Below are positions 46,991-55,246 of a stretch of DNA of 64,000 nt, piece after piece. The stretch's first letter is position 1. Every line of letters starts with the position of its first letter. The notes beneath the pieces are model-generated. The model made no database searches. It worked only from the letters and a program-made list of their open reading frames with translations, and was not told the origin of the DNA. The stretch is from Streptococcus parasanguinis (GTDB taxonomy: Bacteria; Bacillota; Bacilli; Lactobacillales; Streptococcaceae), in the NCBI RefSeq assembly GCF_016648855.1, contig NZ_JACLQU010000007.1, forward strand, positions 37,145 to 101,144, given 5' to 3'. The translations under genes were made by a program, and so were the position numbers.

Positions 46991-48320
46991 ATTTCTTAAA
47001 GTAGCGTTTACTTTCTTTGATAATGACTGGGGAGAGGGCTAAGAGCGCAATCAAGTTGGGCAGAGCCATAAGCCCATTGACGATATCCGCAATGACCCAG
47101 ACCAGGTCTAACTTGAGGAAACCACCAAGTCCAACCATTAAGACAAAGAAAGCCCGGTAGAGGTTGATATGTTTGACACCAAATAGGAATTCGAAACACC
47201 GTTCTCCATAATAAGACCATCCAAGAATGGTCGTTGTCGCAAACAGCACCAAGCACAGCGTTAAGATAATACCTCCAACTGGGCCAAAGACACCTGTAAA
47301 CGTATCCTGAGTCAAGGTGCTCGTGCTGCCCTTGGCCATCCACTCAGCTGAAACCAAGAGCGAAAGTCCTGTCAAACTACAGATGATAATGGTATCAATA
47401 AAGGTTCCTGTCATCGAGATCAAGCCCTGCTCGACAGGTTCATTGGTCTTCGCAGCAGCTGCTGCAATGGGAGCCGATCCAAGACCCGATTCATTGGAGA
47501 AGACACCACGCGCCACCCCTTTTTGGATGGCCATTTTGACCGTTGCTCCTGCAAAACCTCCTATGGTTGCAGTCCCTGTGAAGGCACCTGAAAAGACCGA
47601 TTTTAAGGCTGGAAGCAATTGGTCCAGATGCAAGGCAATGATCGTGACAGTCGCAAAGATATAGGCAGCAGCCATAAAAGGAACCACTTTTTCAGAAACT
47701 TTCGAAATCCAGTGAATCCCACCAAAGATGATGGTAGAAACCACCAGAGCAATCACTACACTAGCCACTTCTGGAGCTGTTCCAAAACTGGCTTGGAGAG
47801 ATCCCGTAATGGAATTAACCTGGGTCATGGTTCCGATCCCAAAGAGAGCCACCAGAACACCTGCAACCGCAAAGAAAATAGCCAGTGGTCGCCACTTCTC
47901 TCCCATCCCGTTAAGAATGTAGTACATGGGACCACCCGAGATGTGCCCATTGTCATCTTTGGTCCGATAACGAATAGCTAAGAGCCCTTCTGCATACTTA
48001 GTCGCCATTCCAAAGAAGGCTGCCATCCACATCCAAAAGAGGGCACCTGGGCCACCTGTCTGAATCGCTGTAGCCACCCCTACGATATTCCCTGTCCCTA
48101 CAGTTGCCGCTAGGGCTGTCGCAAGGGCTCCGAAACTCGAGATATCCCCATGCCCCTCATCTTCTGTAAAGATCAGGCGGAAGGCTTTTGGAAGATAGCG
48201 TATCTGAAGCAAGCCCAAACGAAGGGTCAGGTAGATCCCTGTTCCTACCAAGAGCACCAAAAGTGGGGCGCCCCATACTAAATTATCGAGTTGCTGAAAA
48301 AATTGCAATACATGATCCAT
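46989..48320 (-). CDS. Alanine/glycine:cation symporter (AgcS family)
   Basis: 443 residues with about ten helices. Conserved stretches are ALAATVGTGNIVGVATA near 68-84, GGPGALFWMWMAAFFGM near 88-104, and ARGVFSNESGLGSAPIAAAA near 268-287. It imports Ala or Gly with Na+ or H+. An upstream glycine riboswitch indicates glycine as the relevant ligand. AAGGAGACAG precedes the ATG. Confidence 0.93.
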   Translation of the reverse strand: MDHVLQFFQQLDNLVWGAPLLVLLVGTGIYLTLRLGLLQIRYLPKAFRLIFTEDEGHGDISSFGALATALAATVGTGNIVGVATAIQTGGPGALFWMWMAAFFGMATKYAEGLLAIRYRTKDDNGHISGGPMYYILNGMGEKWRPLAIFFAVAGVLVALFGIGTMTQVNSITGSLQASFGTAPEVASVVIALVVSTIIFGGIHWISKVSEKVVPFMAAAYIFATVTIIALHLDQLLPALKSVFSGAFTGTATIGGFAGATVKMAIQKGVARGVFSNESGLGSAPIAAAAAKTNEPVEQGLISMTGTFIDTIIICSLTGLSLLVSAEWMAKGSTSTLTQDTFTGVFGPVGGIILTLCLVLFATTTILGWSYYGERCFEFLFGVKHINLYRAFFVLMVGLGGFLKLDLVWVIADIVNGLMALPNLIALLALSPVIIKESKRYFKK

Positions 48321-48360
48321 TCTCTGTCTCCTTTTTATCGACCGCTCGACAGAAATGAGA

Positions 48361-48393
48361 AAAAGAAAGAGTACATGTCAAACATGTACTCTG
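48361..48393 (-). terminator. Riboswitch expression-platform hairpin
   Basis: Minus strand AGAGTACATGT-TTG-ACATGTACTCT followed by TTCTTTTTCTC. A second hairpin AAAATAGGG/CCCTATTTT lies between it and the aptamer (near 48400-48427). Confidence 0.75.
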
Positions 48394-48429
48394 GTCCTGC
48401 TTAAAATAGGGGACTTTCCCTATTTTTCG

Positions 48430-48519
48430 CTCTGTCCTTTTACCTGAGAGTTTGAGTAGATGCATCCTCTACCTTGCCCCTTCGGTGCCATTTCTGGTCT
48501 CTCCAGAGTTCCGTCCATT
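48430..48519 (-). ncRNA. Glycine riboswitch, apparently a single aptamer
   Basis: Minus strand shows the glycine aptamer landmarks in order: GGACGGAACTCTGGAGAGACC (in two parts, near 48497-48517), GCACCGAAGGGGCAAG, and ACTCTCAGGTAAAAGGACAGAG at the 3' end. Tandem glycine riboswitches repeat this core; here I find only one, with about 50 less-conserved bases upstream that could form a ghost partner. Control of a glycine/alanine importer is a known arrangement. Confidence 0.92.
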
Positions 48520-48571
48520 CACAGTCACTCACGCTCCTGCAAACTTCATTCGGTCGTATGTAATTTTCTCT

Positions 48572-48600
48572 ATTTTAATCGATTTTCAAAGCTTTGTCAA
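48572..48600 (-). promoter_or_regulatory. Promoter of the glycine riboswitch transcript
   Basis: Minus strand TTGACA (48600-48595), 17-base spacer, TAAAAT (48577-48572). Confidence 0.8.
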
Positions 48601-48645
48601 CGATTCATGAAAATATCTTGCAAGTTTTCTGCAAACGCGCGGTTC

Positions 48646-50064
48646 TTAATCACTTAAGGAGAAGTGATTGGTCATGAGGTTGCTAGCATCGAGCAAAATC
48701 TTGTCCAAGAGTTGATCCGTCGCTTCTTGAATCTGATCACTCATGGCTTGGTTTTCCACCTCAAAATCGACGGTTTCACCTGCTGCAAGGGCACGATCGA
48801 CTTTATTGATGCGTGCATGTCCCCAGGCCATTGTCGATTCTTGGTAATCATCTAGATCCCCAACATGGTGGGCATAGTGAGGATCTGCTAGTCCTGCAAT
48901 AATCCGGTTAGCCCAGTAGAAGGAATCCGTTGTCACCTTAGCCGTCGTATTGGCAAAGTAATCTGGCGTTGTATTCACTTGGGTAAAGAAAGGAACGGCT
49001 GTATTGTAAGGCATGGAGCCATAAGAAATCCATTGGATGCCTGTCGTTTCTTGCGGTTTGTTGGGACGCAATTGCAGAATCGCTGTCTGGCTGGTCCGGT
49101 TGATCCCAATCGTTCGGAAAGTTCGCTGACTCACGTGGTCTCCTTCCGGTCCATAAGGATCGTAGATGGTATCTTGGTAGTGATTGCTCAAGACATATTT
49201 GACATCCTCAATCGTCACCTTGCGATAGGGTTTTTGACACCAAGGAATCTCAAAGCTCCGTGGATCCTGCTCAATTTCAGGATTAAGGAAACGCTGGATG
49301 GCCCAAGCCCGCGGTGTATTGTAGTGACGGTCCTTGTCTTTTTGGCTACCAAAGGCATAGCGTGGATTAAAACCTTTTCCTTCTTGATCCAGAATCAAAT
49401 GGTGCTCTGTGACAAAATTTTCAAGATCTGGGTCACAGAGAAACTCGCCTGGATTTCCAAATTCAAAATAATCACTTCCCAGTTGGTTCGGGTTGGTCAC
49501 ATAGGCATCATCTGGAACACGGCGCGCCATCCAGTGGTGACCTCCGATGGTTTCCAACCACCAGATTTCATTCACATCTGAAATCGCAATCCCGTTAGAT
49601 TCATAGGTTCCATACTCTTCTAAAATCTTTCCGAGACGCAAAACCCCTTCGCGGGCAGTCTTGACATAAGGCAAGGCCAAGGTCAGCATGTCTTCCTCAC
49701 CGATGCCACTCTCTACAAGAGGATCTGCCCCTAGCACACGGCTATTGGTCGTAATGGTCTCTGTCTCACTCATAGCTACATTGTAGACATTGATCCCAGC
49801 TTCTCCCCAGATCCCGTCTTTAGGAATGGCATCTGGAACCGCTGTATAGCGAACTGGATTATCTGGTAAGTCGATTTCAAAAGTTGATAAAACCGACTTG
49901 TAATGACGCGGTTGATCTTCTGGTTTGACCACGATCAATTTCTTGGGCGTAAAAACGCCATTTTGAGAATCCTCTGTTCGTGCTACAATGGTCGAACCAT
50001 CATAGCTAGCATTTTTTCCGACTAGAATCGTTGTACACGAATCTGCACTTTCACGTTTACGCAT
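48646..50064 (-). CDS. pepD: C69-family dipeptidase PepD
   Basis: 472 residues. The mature N-terminal nucleophile is probably Cys10 in [17 protein letters not shown], exposed by loss of a short propeptide, as in Ntn hydrolases. [19 protein letters not shown] near 107-125 and [17 protein letters not shown] near 160-176 are family stretches. It cleaves dipeptides in the cytoplasm, feeding amino acid pools next to amino acid importers. GGGAGG precedes the ATG; -10 TATAAT (minus strand) at 50095-50100. Confidence 0.92.
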   Translation of the reverse strand: MRKRESADSCTTILVGKNASYDGSTIVARTEDSQNGVFTPKKLIVVKPEDQPRHYKSVLSTFEIDLPDNPVRYTAVPDAIPKDGIWGEAGINVYNVAMSETETITTNSRVLGADPLVESGIGEEDMLTLALPYVKTAREGVLRLGKILEEYGTYESNGIAISDVNEIWWLETIGGHHWMARRVPDDAYVTNPNQLGSDYFEFGNPGEFLCDPDLENFVTEHHLILDQEGKGFNPRYAFGSQKDKDRHYNTPRAWAIQRFLNPEIEQDPRSFEIPWCQKPYRKVTIEDVKYVLSNHYQDTIYDPYGPEGDHVSQRTFRTIGINRTSQTAILQLRPNKPQETTGIQWISYGSMPYNTAVPFFTQVNTTPDYFANTTAKVTTDSFYWANRIIAGLADPHYAHHVGDLDDYQESTMAWGHARINKVDRALAAGETVDFEVENQAMSDQIQEATDQLLDKILLDASNLMTNHFSLSD

Positions 50065-50193
50065 GCGTATCCTCCCAAATCATTCATTGCCTCTATTATA
50101 GCACTTTTAAAAGGGAGGACCTACTGAAAATCAGATTTAAAAGCGAATCCTTTTCAACAACTTTCAAATATTTTCATTTTATAAAATTTTAAA

Positions 50194-50220
50194 AAACCTA
50201 GCTGATAAACAGCTAGGTTT
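50194..50220 (-). terminator. Terminator of mutS2
   Basis: AAACCTAGCTG / CAGCTAGGTTT; minus strand continues as TTTTTT. Confidence 0.88.
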
Positions 50221-50223
50221 CGA

Positions 50224-52563
50224 TTATCCTTTAAACGTGACAATGGTCGCGCCGCTTCCACCTGCATTTTGGGGGGCATATTCAAAACTTTTGACGTGTT
50301 TGTTGCGGCGAAGATACTTGGTCACCCCTTCACGGATGACACCAGTTCCAATCCCGTGGATGATATCGACTTGGGCCATGTTGTTGAGCAGGGCTTGATC
50401 GATAAAGCCATCTAGCTCTTGCATAGCCTCTTCATAGCGTTTTCCACGGAGGTCCAGACGTGCTCTCGGCCCACTCGTATTCGATCGTTTGACGACATTC
50501 ACTTGGCGTTTCTTAGGTTGAGCCGCTTCTTTTTCAGCCTTGATGAGGTTGAATTCTTTTTCTTCCAAGGTCATCTTGATCAAGCCGACTTGCGCCTCCC
50601 AGCGACCATCTTTGAGTTGCTTGACCAGGGTTCCGCGTTGGCCATAGCTGATAACCAAGATTTCATCTCCCACCTTAGGAGCACGCGCCTTTTTGGCTTT
50701 TTTTAAGACCTTATTTTTAGAAAGGTCGACGGTCTCAGGCGCTAGTTTTTTCAATTGAGCCTTGGCCTCAATGATCTCATGTGGTTTTAACTGGGATTTA
50801 GCGTGAAGCCCTTGAAGGATACGGTCACTCTCTGAGAGGGCCAGGTCCACAATTTCCTTGGCCTCTTCTCTCGCCTTATTGAGCTCTGTTTCTCTCTCTC
50901 GGGTCAGTTCGTTATAGAGTTTTCGAAGAGCGCGATTGAATTTGAGATTTTCTTGTTCGACCTCTTGAATGGTATCCAAACGCTTGCGACTTTCTAAGGT
51001 CTGCGCCTCCAATTTTTCAATAATCTGATTGACATCATTATCCGTATTGGTCATCTTCATGGCATCCTGAATAATGGTCTCAGACAAGCCCAAACGGCGG
51101 GCGATCTCAAAGGCATTTGAGCGACCAGGAACTCCTTGCATGAAGCGATAGGTTGGACGCAGACTCGCTGTATCAAATTCCATACTGGCATTTTGCACTC
51201 CTGCAGTCTCAATCCCGTAGGCCTTGAGCTCTGGATAGTGGGTTGTCGCCATGGTCTTAATCCCACGTAAACGCAGGTCTTCTAGGATGGCAATAGCAAG
51301 GCCAGCCCCCTCTTGAGGATCGGTTCCAGCCCCCAACTCATCCAGAAGGATCAAGGAGGCGGTATCCACTTGATTCAAGATAGATACGATATTGGTCATA
51401 TGACTGGAGAAGGTCGACAAGCTCTGCTCGATCGATTGTTCATCTCCAATATCTGCAAAGACCTGTGAGAAGATCCCCACACGACTACCTGGATCCGCTA
51501 GGATGGGAAGACCAGACTGGGCCATAATTTGCGCTAGTCCCAGCGTTTTTAGCATGATGGTTTTCCCCCCTGTATTGGGACCGGTAATCACGATTTCTGT
51601 CAAGTCCTCGGTAAAATGCAGGTCATTCGCGACGGCATTTTCAATCAAGGGATGACGCACTTGCAAGAGCTGAATGGAACGATTGCTACTTACCTCTGGT
51701 ACCACTGCCTTACAATCGCGCATAAACCGATACTTGGCCTTGATCAAGTCTAAGTGACCAATAATCCAAGCGTTATTTGCAATCTCTGCTGCGTGAGGGC
51801 GTAGGGTGTCAGACAATTCCTCCAGAATCTGAATGATTTCATACCGTTCATCGGCTCGATGGTTGGCAATTTCTTCATTGAGATTGACGACTGCCCGAGG
51901 CTCGATATAAACGGTATTCCCGCTGGCTGAGATATCGTGGACCACCCCTGCAATCCGGTTGCGATAGGTGTTTTTTACGGGCAGAACATTGCCGCCATTC
52001 CGACTAGCAATCACAGCATCCGCTAACATATCGGCCTTGCTTTTCAGCAGGTCTTGGAGAATCTCTCTGACCTGGTGTTCATTTTCCTGGATTCGGCGAC
52101 GAATTTTGGCCAATTTTTCGCTGGCAAAAGACTCGACAAAGCCTCCTTCGTTGATAGCTTGAAGCCCACCTTGTAGGCGTGGTAAATCCACCAAGTTGTC
52201 AAAGAGGCGATCAAGCCTTTCCAGACGGACATTTTCCAAGTTGTCGTAGAAATCCTTAAGTTCATGTGTCACCCGAAGGACAGCTTTTAGCGCTAGTAAT
52301 TCATCGATATTGAGGGCTGCCTCCATCTCCAAACGCTTGGCCACTGGACGGACATCTTGAATGGTCGACACGGCAAAGCGAGGCTCTTCCAAGAGGATCT
52401 GCTCCATATCTTCTAGCTCCATAAAGGCCGTTTCGATGCTTTCTTTTTTATCAGTTGGAGTAAGGGCTGCTAGCTCCATCTCCCCTTGTTCTGTCTGTAG
52501 ATAGGGTTCAAAGAGTTGCTTGACCTTGTCAAACTCCAGAATATCTAAGATTTTTTTATTCAT
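50224..52563 (-). CDS. mutS2: MutS2 ATPase / Smr nuclease
   Basis: 779 residues. Core and clamp helices (1-310) precede the ATPase: Walker [13 protein letters not shown] near 331, Walker [14 protein letters not shown] near 405, and a His in [12 protein letters not shown] near 438. A long coiled coil (510-620) and KOW-like strand lead to a C-terminal Smr domain: [12 protein letters not shown] near 706 and [13 protein letters not shown] near 738. MutS2 suppresses homologous recombination and in Bacillus also splits collided ribosomes (RqcU). GTAGGAG precedes the ATG. Confidence 0.95.
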   Translation of the reverse strand: MNKKILDILEFDKVKQLFEPYLQTEQGEMELAALTPTDKKESIETAFMELEDMEQILLEEPRFAVSTIQDVRPVAKRLEMEAALNIDELLALKAVLRVTHELKDFYDNLENVRLERLDRLFDNLVDLPRLQGGLQAINEGGFVESFASEKLAKIRRRIQENEHQVREILQDLLKSKADMLADAVIASRNGGNVLPVKNTYRNRIAGVVHDISASGNTVYIEPRAVVNLNEEIANHRADERYEIIQILEELSDTLRPHAAEIANNAWIIGHLDLIKAKYRFMRDCKAVVPEVSSNRSIQLLQVRHPLIENAVANDLHFTEDLTEIVITGPNTGGKTIMLKTLGLAQIMAQSGLPILADPGSRVGIFSQVFADIGDEQSIEQSLSTFSSHMTNIVSILNQVDTASLILLDELGAGTDPQEGAGLAIAILEDLRLRGIKTMATTHYPELKAYGIETAGVQNASMEFDTASLRPTYRFMQGVPGRSNAFEIARRLGLSETIIQDAMKMTNTDNDVNQIIEKLEAQTLESRKRLDTIQEVEQENLKFNRALRKLYNELTRERETELNKAREEAKEIVDLALSESDRILQGLHAKSQLKPHEIIEAKAQLKKLAPETVDLSKNKVLKKAKKARAPKVGDEILVISYGQRGTLVKQLKDGRWEAQVGLIKMTLEEKEFNLIKAEKEAAQPKKRQVNVVKRSNTSGPRARLDLRGKRYEEAMQELDGFIDQALLNNMAQVDIIHGIGTGVIREGVTKYLRRNKHVKSFEYAPQNAGGSGATIVTFKG

Positions 52564-52570
52564 GTTTCTC

Positions 52571-52627
52571 CTACAAAAAAAGTGAGCGTCCTTCCTTGAA
52601 TCGGACTTGTCTCACTCCTTTCTTCAT
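52571..52627 (-). CDS. Possible 18-residue leader peptide before mutS2
   Basis: ATG to TAG encodes [18 protein letters not shown]. It is preceded by a strong site (TTAAGGAG, 5 bases before the ATG), begins 9 bases after the cvpA stop and ends 7 bases before the mutS2 start. It runs straight through a terminator hairpin. It may be a leader peptide or a chance ORF over a conserved streptococcal terminator sequence. Confidence 0.35.
   Translation of the reverse strand: MKKGVRQVRFKEGRSLFL
52574..52616 (-). terminator. Terminator/attenuator between cvpA and mutS2
   Basis: Minus strand AGTGAG...GTCC, loop, GGAC...CTCACT followed by TTTTTTT, only 11 bases before the mutS2 ATG. mutS2 must be reached by read-through or have another start; I see no promoter between. 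Confidence 0.75.
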
Positions 52628-52636
52628 TTTTGCTCC

Positions 52637-53191
52637 TTAAGCTCCGATAATCGCAGTCACCCACAAGTTGTGGAACAGACTGGAACTGATCGGGGTATGA
52701 AGGATGATAAAGCGGATCAATCCACTTGCATTGAGTCTATTTTGGATGGAAGCCATGGGAACTGTTGAGAGGACAGTCAAGCCCATCTGGATGACCAAGA
52801 GAGTTATCACGACGGCGATCACACCCGCTCCAATTTGATACTTGCGATCCTCCAATTTTTCTGGCTGAGGTACCAAGTGCATAAAGATCCCAATCACACG
52901 ACCAATCAGGTAGACCATCGCAAAAATCAATACATATGCTAAACCTGCATAAAAGATGTCATCTAATTGAAATAGGTAGCGGTTGGCATAAAAATAATTT
53001 ACCGATTGCTGGGTGGGACTCGAAAAAGGAACCCATAGAGACAAAACCTTAGCCAGTCCCTTGTAGCTACCACCTGCAATCAAGAGGGCTACCAAGGTCA
53101 CTAGAAAGTAATAGGATTGGAGGATGATGCCTCTTGCATAGCCAATATAAAAGCTCCATGCCAAAATCAATAAGATTAAGAAAGTTAACAT
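52637..53191 (-). CDS. cvpA: CvpA family membrane protein
   Basis: 184 residues with four hydrophobic helices. ILILAWSFYIGYARGIILQ at the start and the later VLIFAMVYLIGRVIGIFMH match the CvpA family. Homologues are linked to colicin V production in E. coli and to envelope processes generally. It lies 10 bases after zapA; the pair zapA-cvpA-mutS2 is a conserved Firmicutes order. Confidence 0.88.
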   Translation of the reverse strand: MLTFLILLILAWSFYIGYARGIILQSYYFLVTLVALLIAGGSYKGLAKVLSLWVPFSSPTQQSVNYFYANRYLFQLDDIFYAGLAYVLIFAMVYLIGRVIGIFMHLVPQPEKLEDRKYQIGAGVIAVVITLLVIQMGLTVLSTVPMASIQNRLNASGLIRFIILHTPISSSLFHNLWVTAIIGA

Positions 53192-53201
53192 GTATCTCCT
53201 C

Positions 53202-53492
53202 TTATTTGGATGATTTATCCTTTAAGTCGTCTAAAGCCTTGCGACGAAAAGCATCTAATTCTTTTTCTTTGTCATCAAACTCAATCTCGCGATTCAGTTG
53301 CATGGACAAACTATTTACTGCCAATAAGATCGCGATGGTTTCATCATCTGCCTCTGGCATTTGTTCCTTAATTGCTTGGTATTTTTCTTTCGCAACACGT
53401 TCGACTTCTTCCATAAACAAATTATCATGGTTGGTTGTTAAAGTGAGCGCTTTGTTTCCAAATGTAAATTTATATCTATTTAAGCTCGCCAT
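53202..53492 (-). CDS. zapA: Cell division protein ZapA
   Basis: 96 residues from the ATG at 53492 (GAGGTG upstream; the GTG at 53501 is part of that site). The N-terminal beta region NRYKFTFGNKALTLTT is followed by a long amphipathic helix (residues 30-90), the ZapA dimerisation coil. It bundles FtsZ filaments at midcell. Confidence 0.85.
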   Translation of the reverse strand: MASLNRYKFTFGNKALTLTTNHDNLFMEEVERVAKEKYQAIKEQMPEADDETIAILLAVNSLSMQLNREIEFDDKEKELDAFRRKALDDLKDKSSK

Positions 53493-53509
53493 AAAAATCA
53501 CCTCACGGT

Positions 53510-53538
53510 ATTATACCAAAAAAGGCTAGCTTTGTCAG
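53510..53538 (-). promoter_or_regulatory. Promoter of zapA-cvpA
   Basis: Minus strand CTGACA (53538-53533), 17-base spacer, TATAAT (53515-53510). Confidence 0.7.
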
Positions 53539-53612
53539 TAGCAAAGCCCCTCTTCACAGGGATTTTCCAGTAGATTCTTTCTTTCTTTTTGCTCCCTCTC
53601 TCCCTGAATTTG

Positions 53613-53621
53613 TGGTACAAT
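53613..53621 (+). promoter_or_regulatory. Extended -10 directly before rnhC
   Basis: TGGTACAAT; the ATG at 53629 starts 7 bases later, where transcription should begin. No Shine-Dalgarno fits. Confidence 0.6.
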
Positions 53622-53628
53622 AGTGGTT

Positions 53629-54528
53629 ATGGAAAGTATGACACTCACTCCAACACAGGAGCAAATCCTTGATTTTGTCCATACCTATCGCCGTTCTCTC
53701 TCTCAAAGCAAGAATCCTCATATGGATTATTTCTTTCGACTAGAGGGAGCGACCGTTTCGATCTACAAGTCTGGAAAAGTCTTGCTTCAGGGCAATGACC
53801 TTACTCCTTACCTGGCCTTTTTCGGGCAAGATGCTGGGAACCCTAAAGGTTCTACTACTTCATCTGCAGGACAAGATCTAGCCATGATCGGAACCGACGA
53901 GGTCGGAAACGGCTCTTATTTTGGTGGACTTACCGTCGTTGCATCCTTTGTCACACCTGACCAGCACGACTGGCTCAAAAAGCTCGGTGTTGGGGATTCA
54001 AAGACCTTGGATGATCGAAAAATTCAGCAATTGGCTCCTCTCCTTGAGGAAAACATCCAGCACCAAGCACTCTTATTATCTCCAAAGAAGTACAATGAAG
54101 TCATTGCTTCTGGCTACAATGCTGTTTCGGTCAAAGTGGCCCTGCACAACCAGGCTATCTATCTTCTATTAAATAAAGGAGTCCAAGCAGAGCGAATTGT
54201 GATCGATGCCTTTACGACGGCTAAAAACTACCAAAAATATGTGAAAGCTGAAAAAAATCAGGTCACCCAAGCCATTGAGTTGGAAGAAAAAGCAGAAGGT
54301 AAGTATTTAGCTGTTGCAGTTAGTTCCATCATCGCCCGCAATCTCTTCCTTCAAAATCTGGAAGATCTGGGTAAGGAACTTGGCTTTAATCTCCCTAGTG
54401 GAGCAGGGGCAAAGTCAGACCAAGTCGCTGCTAAATTGCTTCAGACCTACGGGATGAAAGCTCTGGATTATTGTGCCAAACTCCATTTTAAAAACACAGA
54501 AAAAGCAAAGAAATTACTAGAAAGATAA
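53629..54528 (+). CDS. rnhC: Ribonuclease HIII
   Basis: 299 residues from the ATG at 53629; an ATG at 53638 and a GTG at 53623 are also in frame. The N-terminal TBP-like substrate-binding domain (1-85) is specific to HIII enzymes. The catalytic part starts [15 protein letters not shown] near 88, with Asp and Glu, followed by [10 protein letters not shown] near 123 and a conserved Asp in IVIDAFTT near 192. It removes RNA from RNA-DNA hybrids. lepB follows 3 bases after the stop. Confidence 0.93.
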   Translation: MESMTLTPTQEQILDFVHTYRRSLSQSKNPHMDYFFRLEGATVSIYKSGKVLLQGNDLTPYLAFFGQDAGNPKGSTTSSAGQDLAMIGTDEVGNGSYFGGLTVVASFVTPDQHDWLKKLGVGDSKTLDDRKIQQLAPLLEENIQHQALLLSPKKYNEVIASGYNAVSVKVALHNQAIYLLLNKGVQAERIVIDAFTTAKNYQKYVKAEKNQVTQAIELEEKAEGKYLAVAVSSIIARNLFLQNLEDLGKELGFNLPSGAGAKSDQVAAKLLQTYGMKALDYCAKLHFKNTEKAKKLLER

Positions 54529-54531
54529 GTT

Positions 54532-55182
54532 ATGTCAAAAAGAAGTTCAAAACAGTCATCTAGCTCACCAGTGGTGAGATTCCTTAAAGAATGGGGCCTC
54601 TTCAGTATTATTGTTGGTCTCATTATCGCCTCTCGCATCTACCTCTGGGCTCCGGTCAAGGTGGACGGCCATTCGATGGATCCAACCCTAGCAGATAGCG
54701 AGTATCTCCTTGTGGTCAACCACCTCTCGATTGATCGTTTCGACATTGTCGTTGCTAGTGAAAAAGACGACGACGGCAAAACCAAGGACATCGTCAAGCG
54801 GGTCATCGGTCTTCCTGGAGATACCATTCAGTACGACAACGATACCCTCTACATCAATGGAAAAAAGACCAATGAGCCCTATTTGAAAGACTACATCGCT
54901 CGTTTCAAAAAAGATAAATTGCAATCAACATACACTGGAAAAGGGTTCGAAGAAAACGGAGAACTCTTCCGCCAATTGGCCAATACAGCCCAAGCTTTTA
55001 CAGTAGACAAGGATGGCAATCCTAAATTTACCTTGAAGTTGCTCGACGATGAATACCTCCTACTTGGAGATGACCGGATCGTTTCAAAAGATAGCCGTCA
55101 AGTCGGAGCTTTCAAGAAAGAACAAATCAAAGGACAAGCCGTCTTTAGACTATGGCCGATCTACCCTTTCAAAACTTATTAG
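54532..55182 (+). CDS. lepB: Signal peptidase I
   Basis: 216 residues. A basic Ser-rich start and one membrane helix (WGLFSIIVGLIIASRIYLW) lead to the catalytic Ser in VDGHSMDPTL near 48 and the general-base Lys in DIVKRVIGLPGD near 88. GDDRIVSKDSR near 183 is box E. It cleaves signal peptides outside the membrane, including that of the adhesin here. Co-transcribed with rnhC. Confidence 0.94.
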   Translation: MSKRSSKQSSSSPVVRFLKEWGLFSIIVGLIIASRIYLWAPVKVDGHSMDPTLADSEYLLVVNHLSIDRFDIVVASEKDDDGKTKDIVKRVIGLPGDTIQYDNDTLYINGKKTNEPYLKDYIARFKKDKLQSTYTGKGFEENGELFRQLANTAQAFTVDKDGNPKFTLKLLDDEYLLLGDDRIVSKDSRQVGAFKKEQIKGQAVFRLWPIYPFKTY

Positions 55183-55198
55183 TATAGATTAACAGACT

Positions 55199-55230
55199 GA
55201 GGCTGAGACAAGTATGTCCCAGCCTCGCTT
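55199..55230 (+). terminator. Terminator (weak) between lepB and recD2
   Basis: GAGGCTGAGACA-AGTA-TGTCCCAGCCTC with one mismatch, followed by GCTTTATAA. The poor T-run suggests partial read-through into recD2. Confidence 0.65.
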
Positions 55231-55246
55231 TATAAAAAGGAAAGAA

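Noticed and set aside
48979..49581. 200-codon open frame antisense to pepD
   Set aside because: Shadow frame without start signals; pepD is clearly coding on the other strand.
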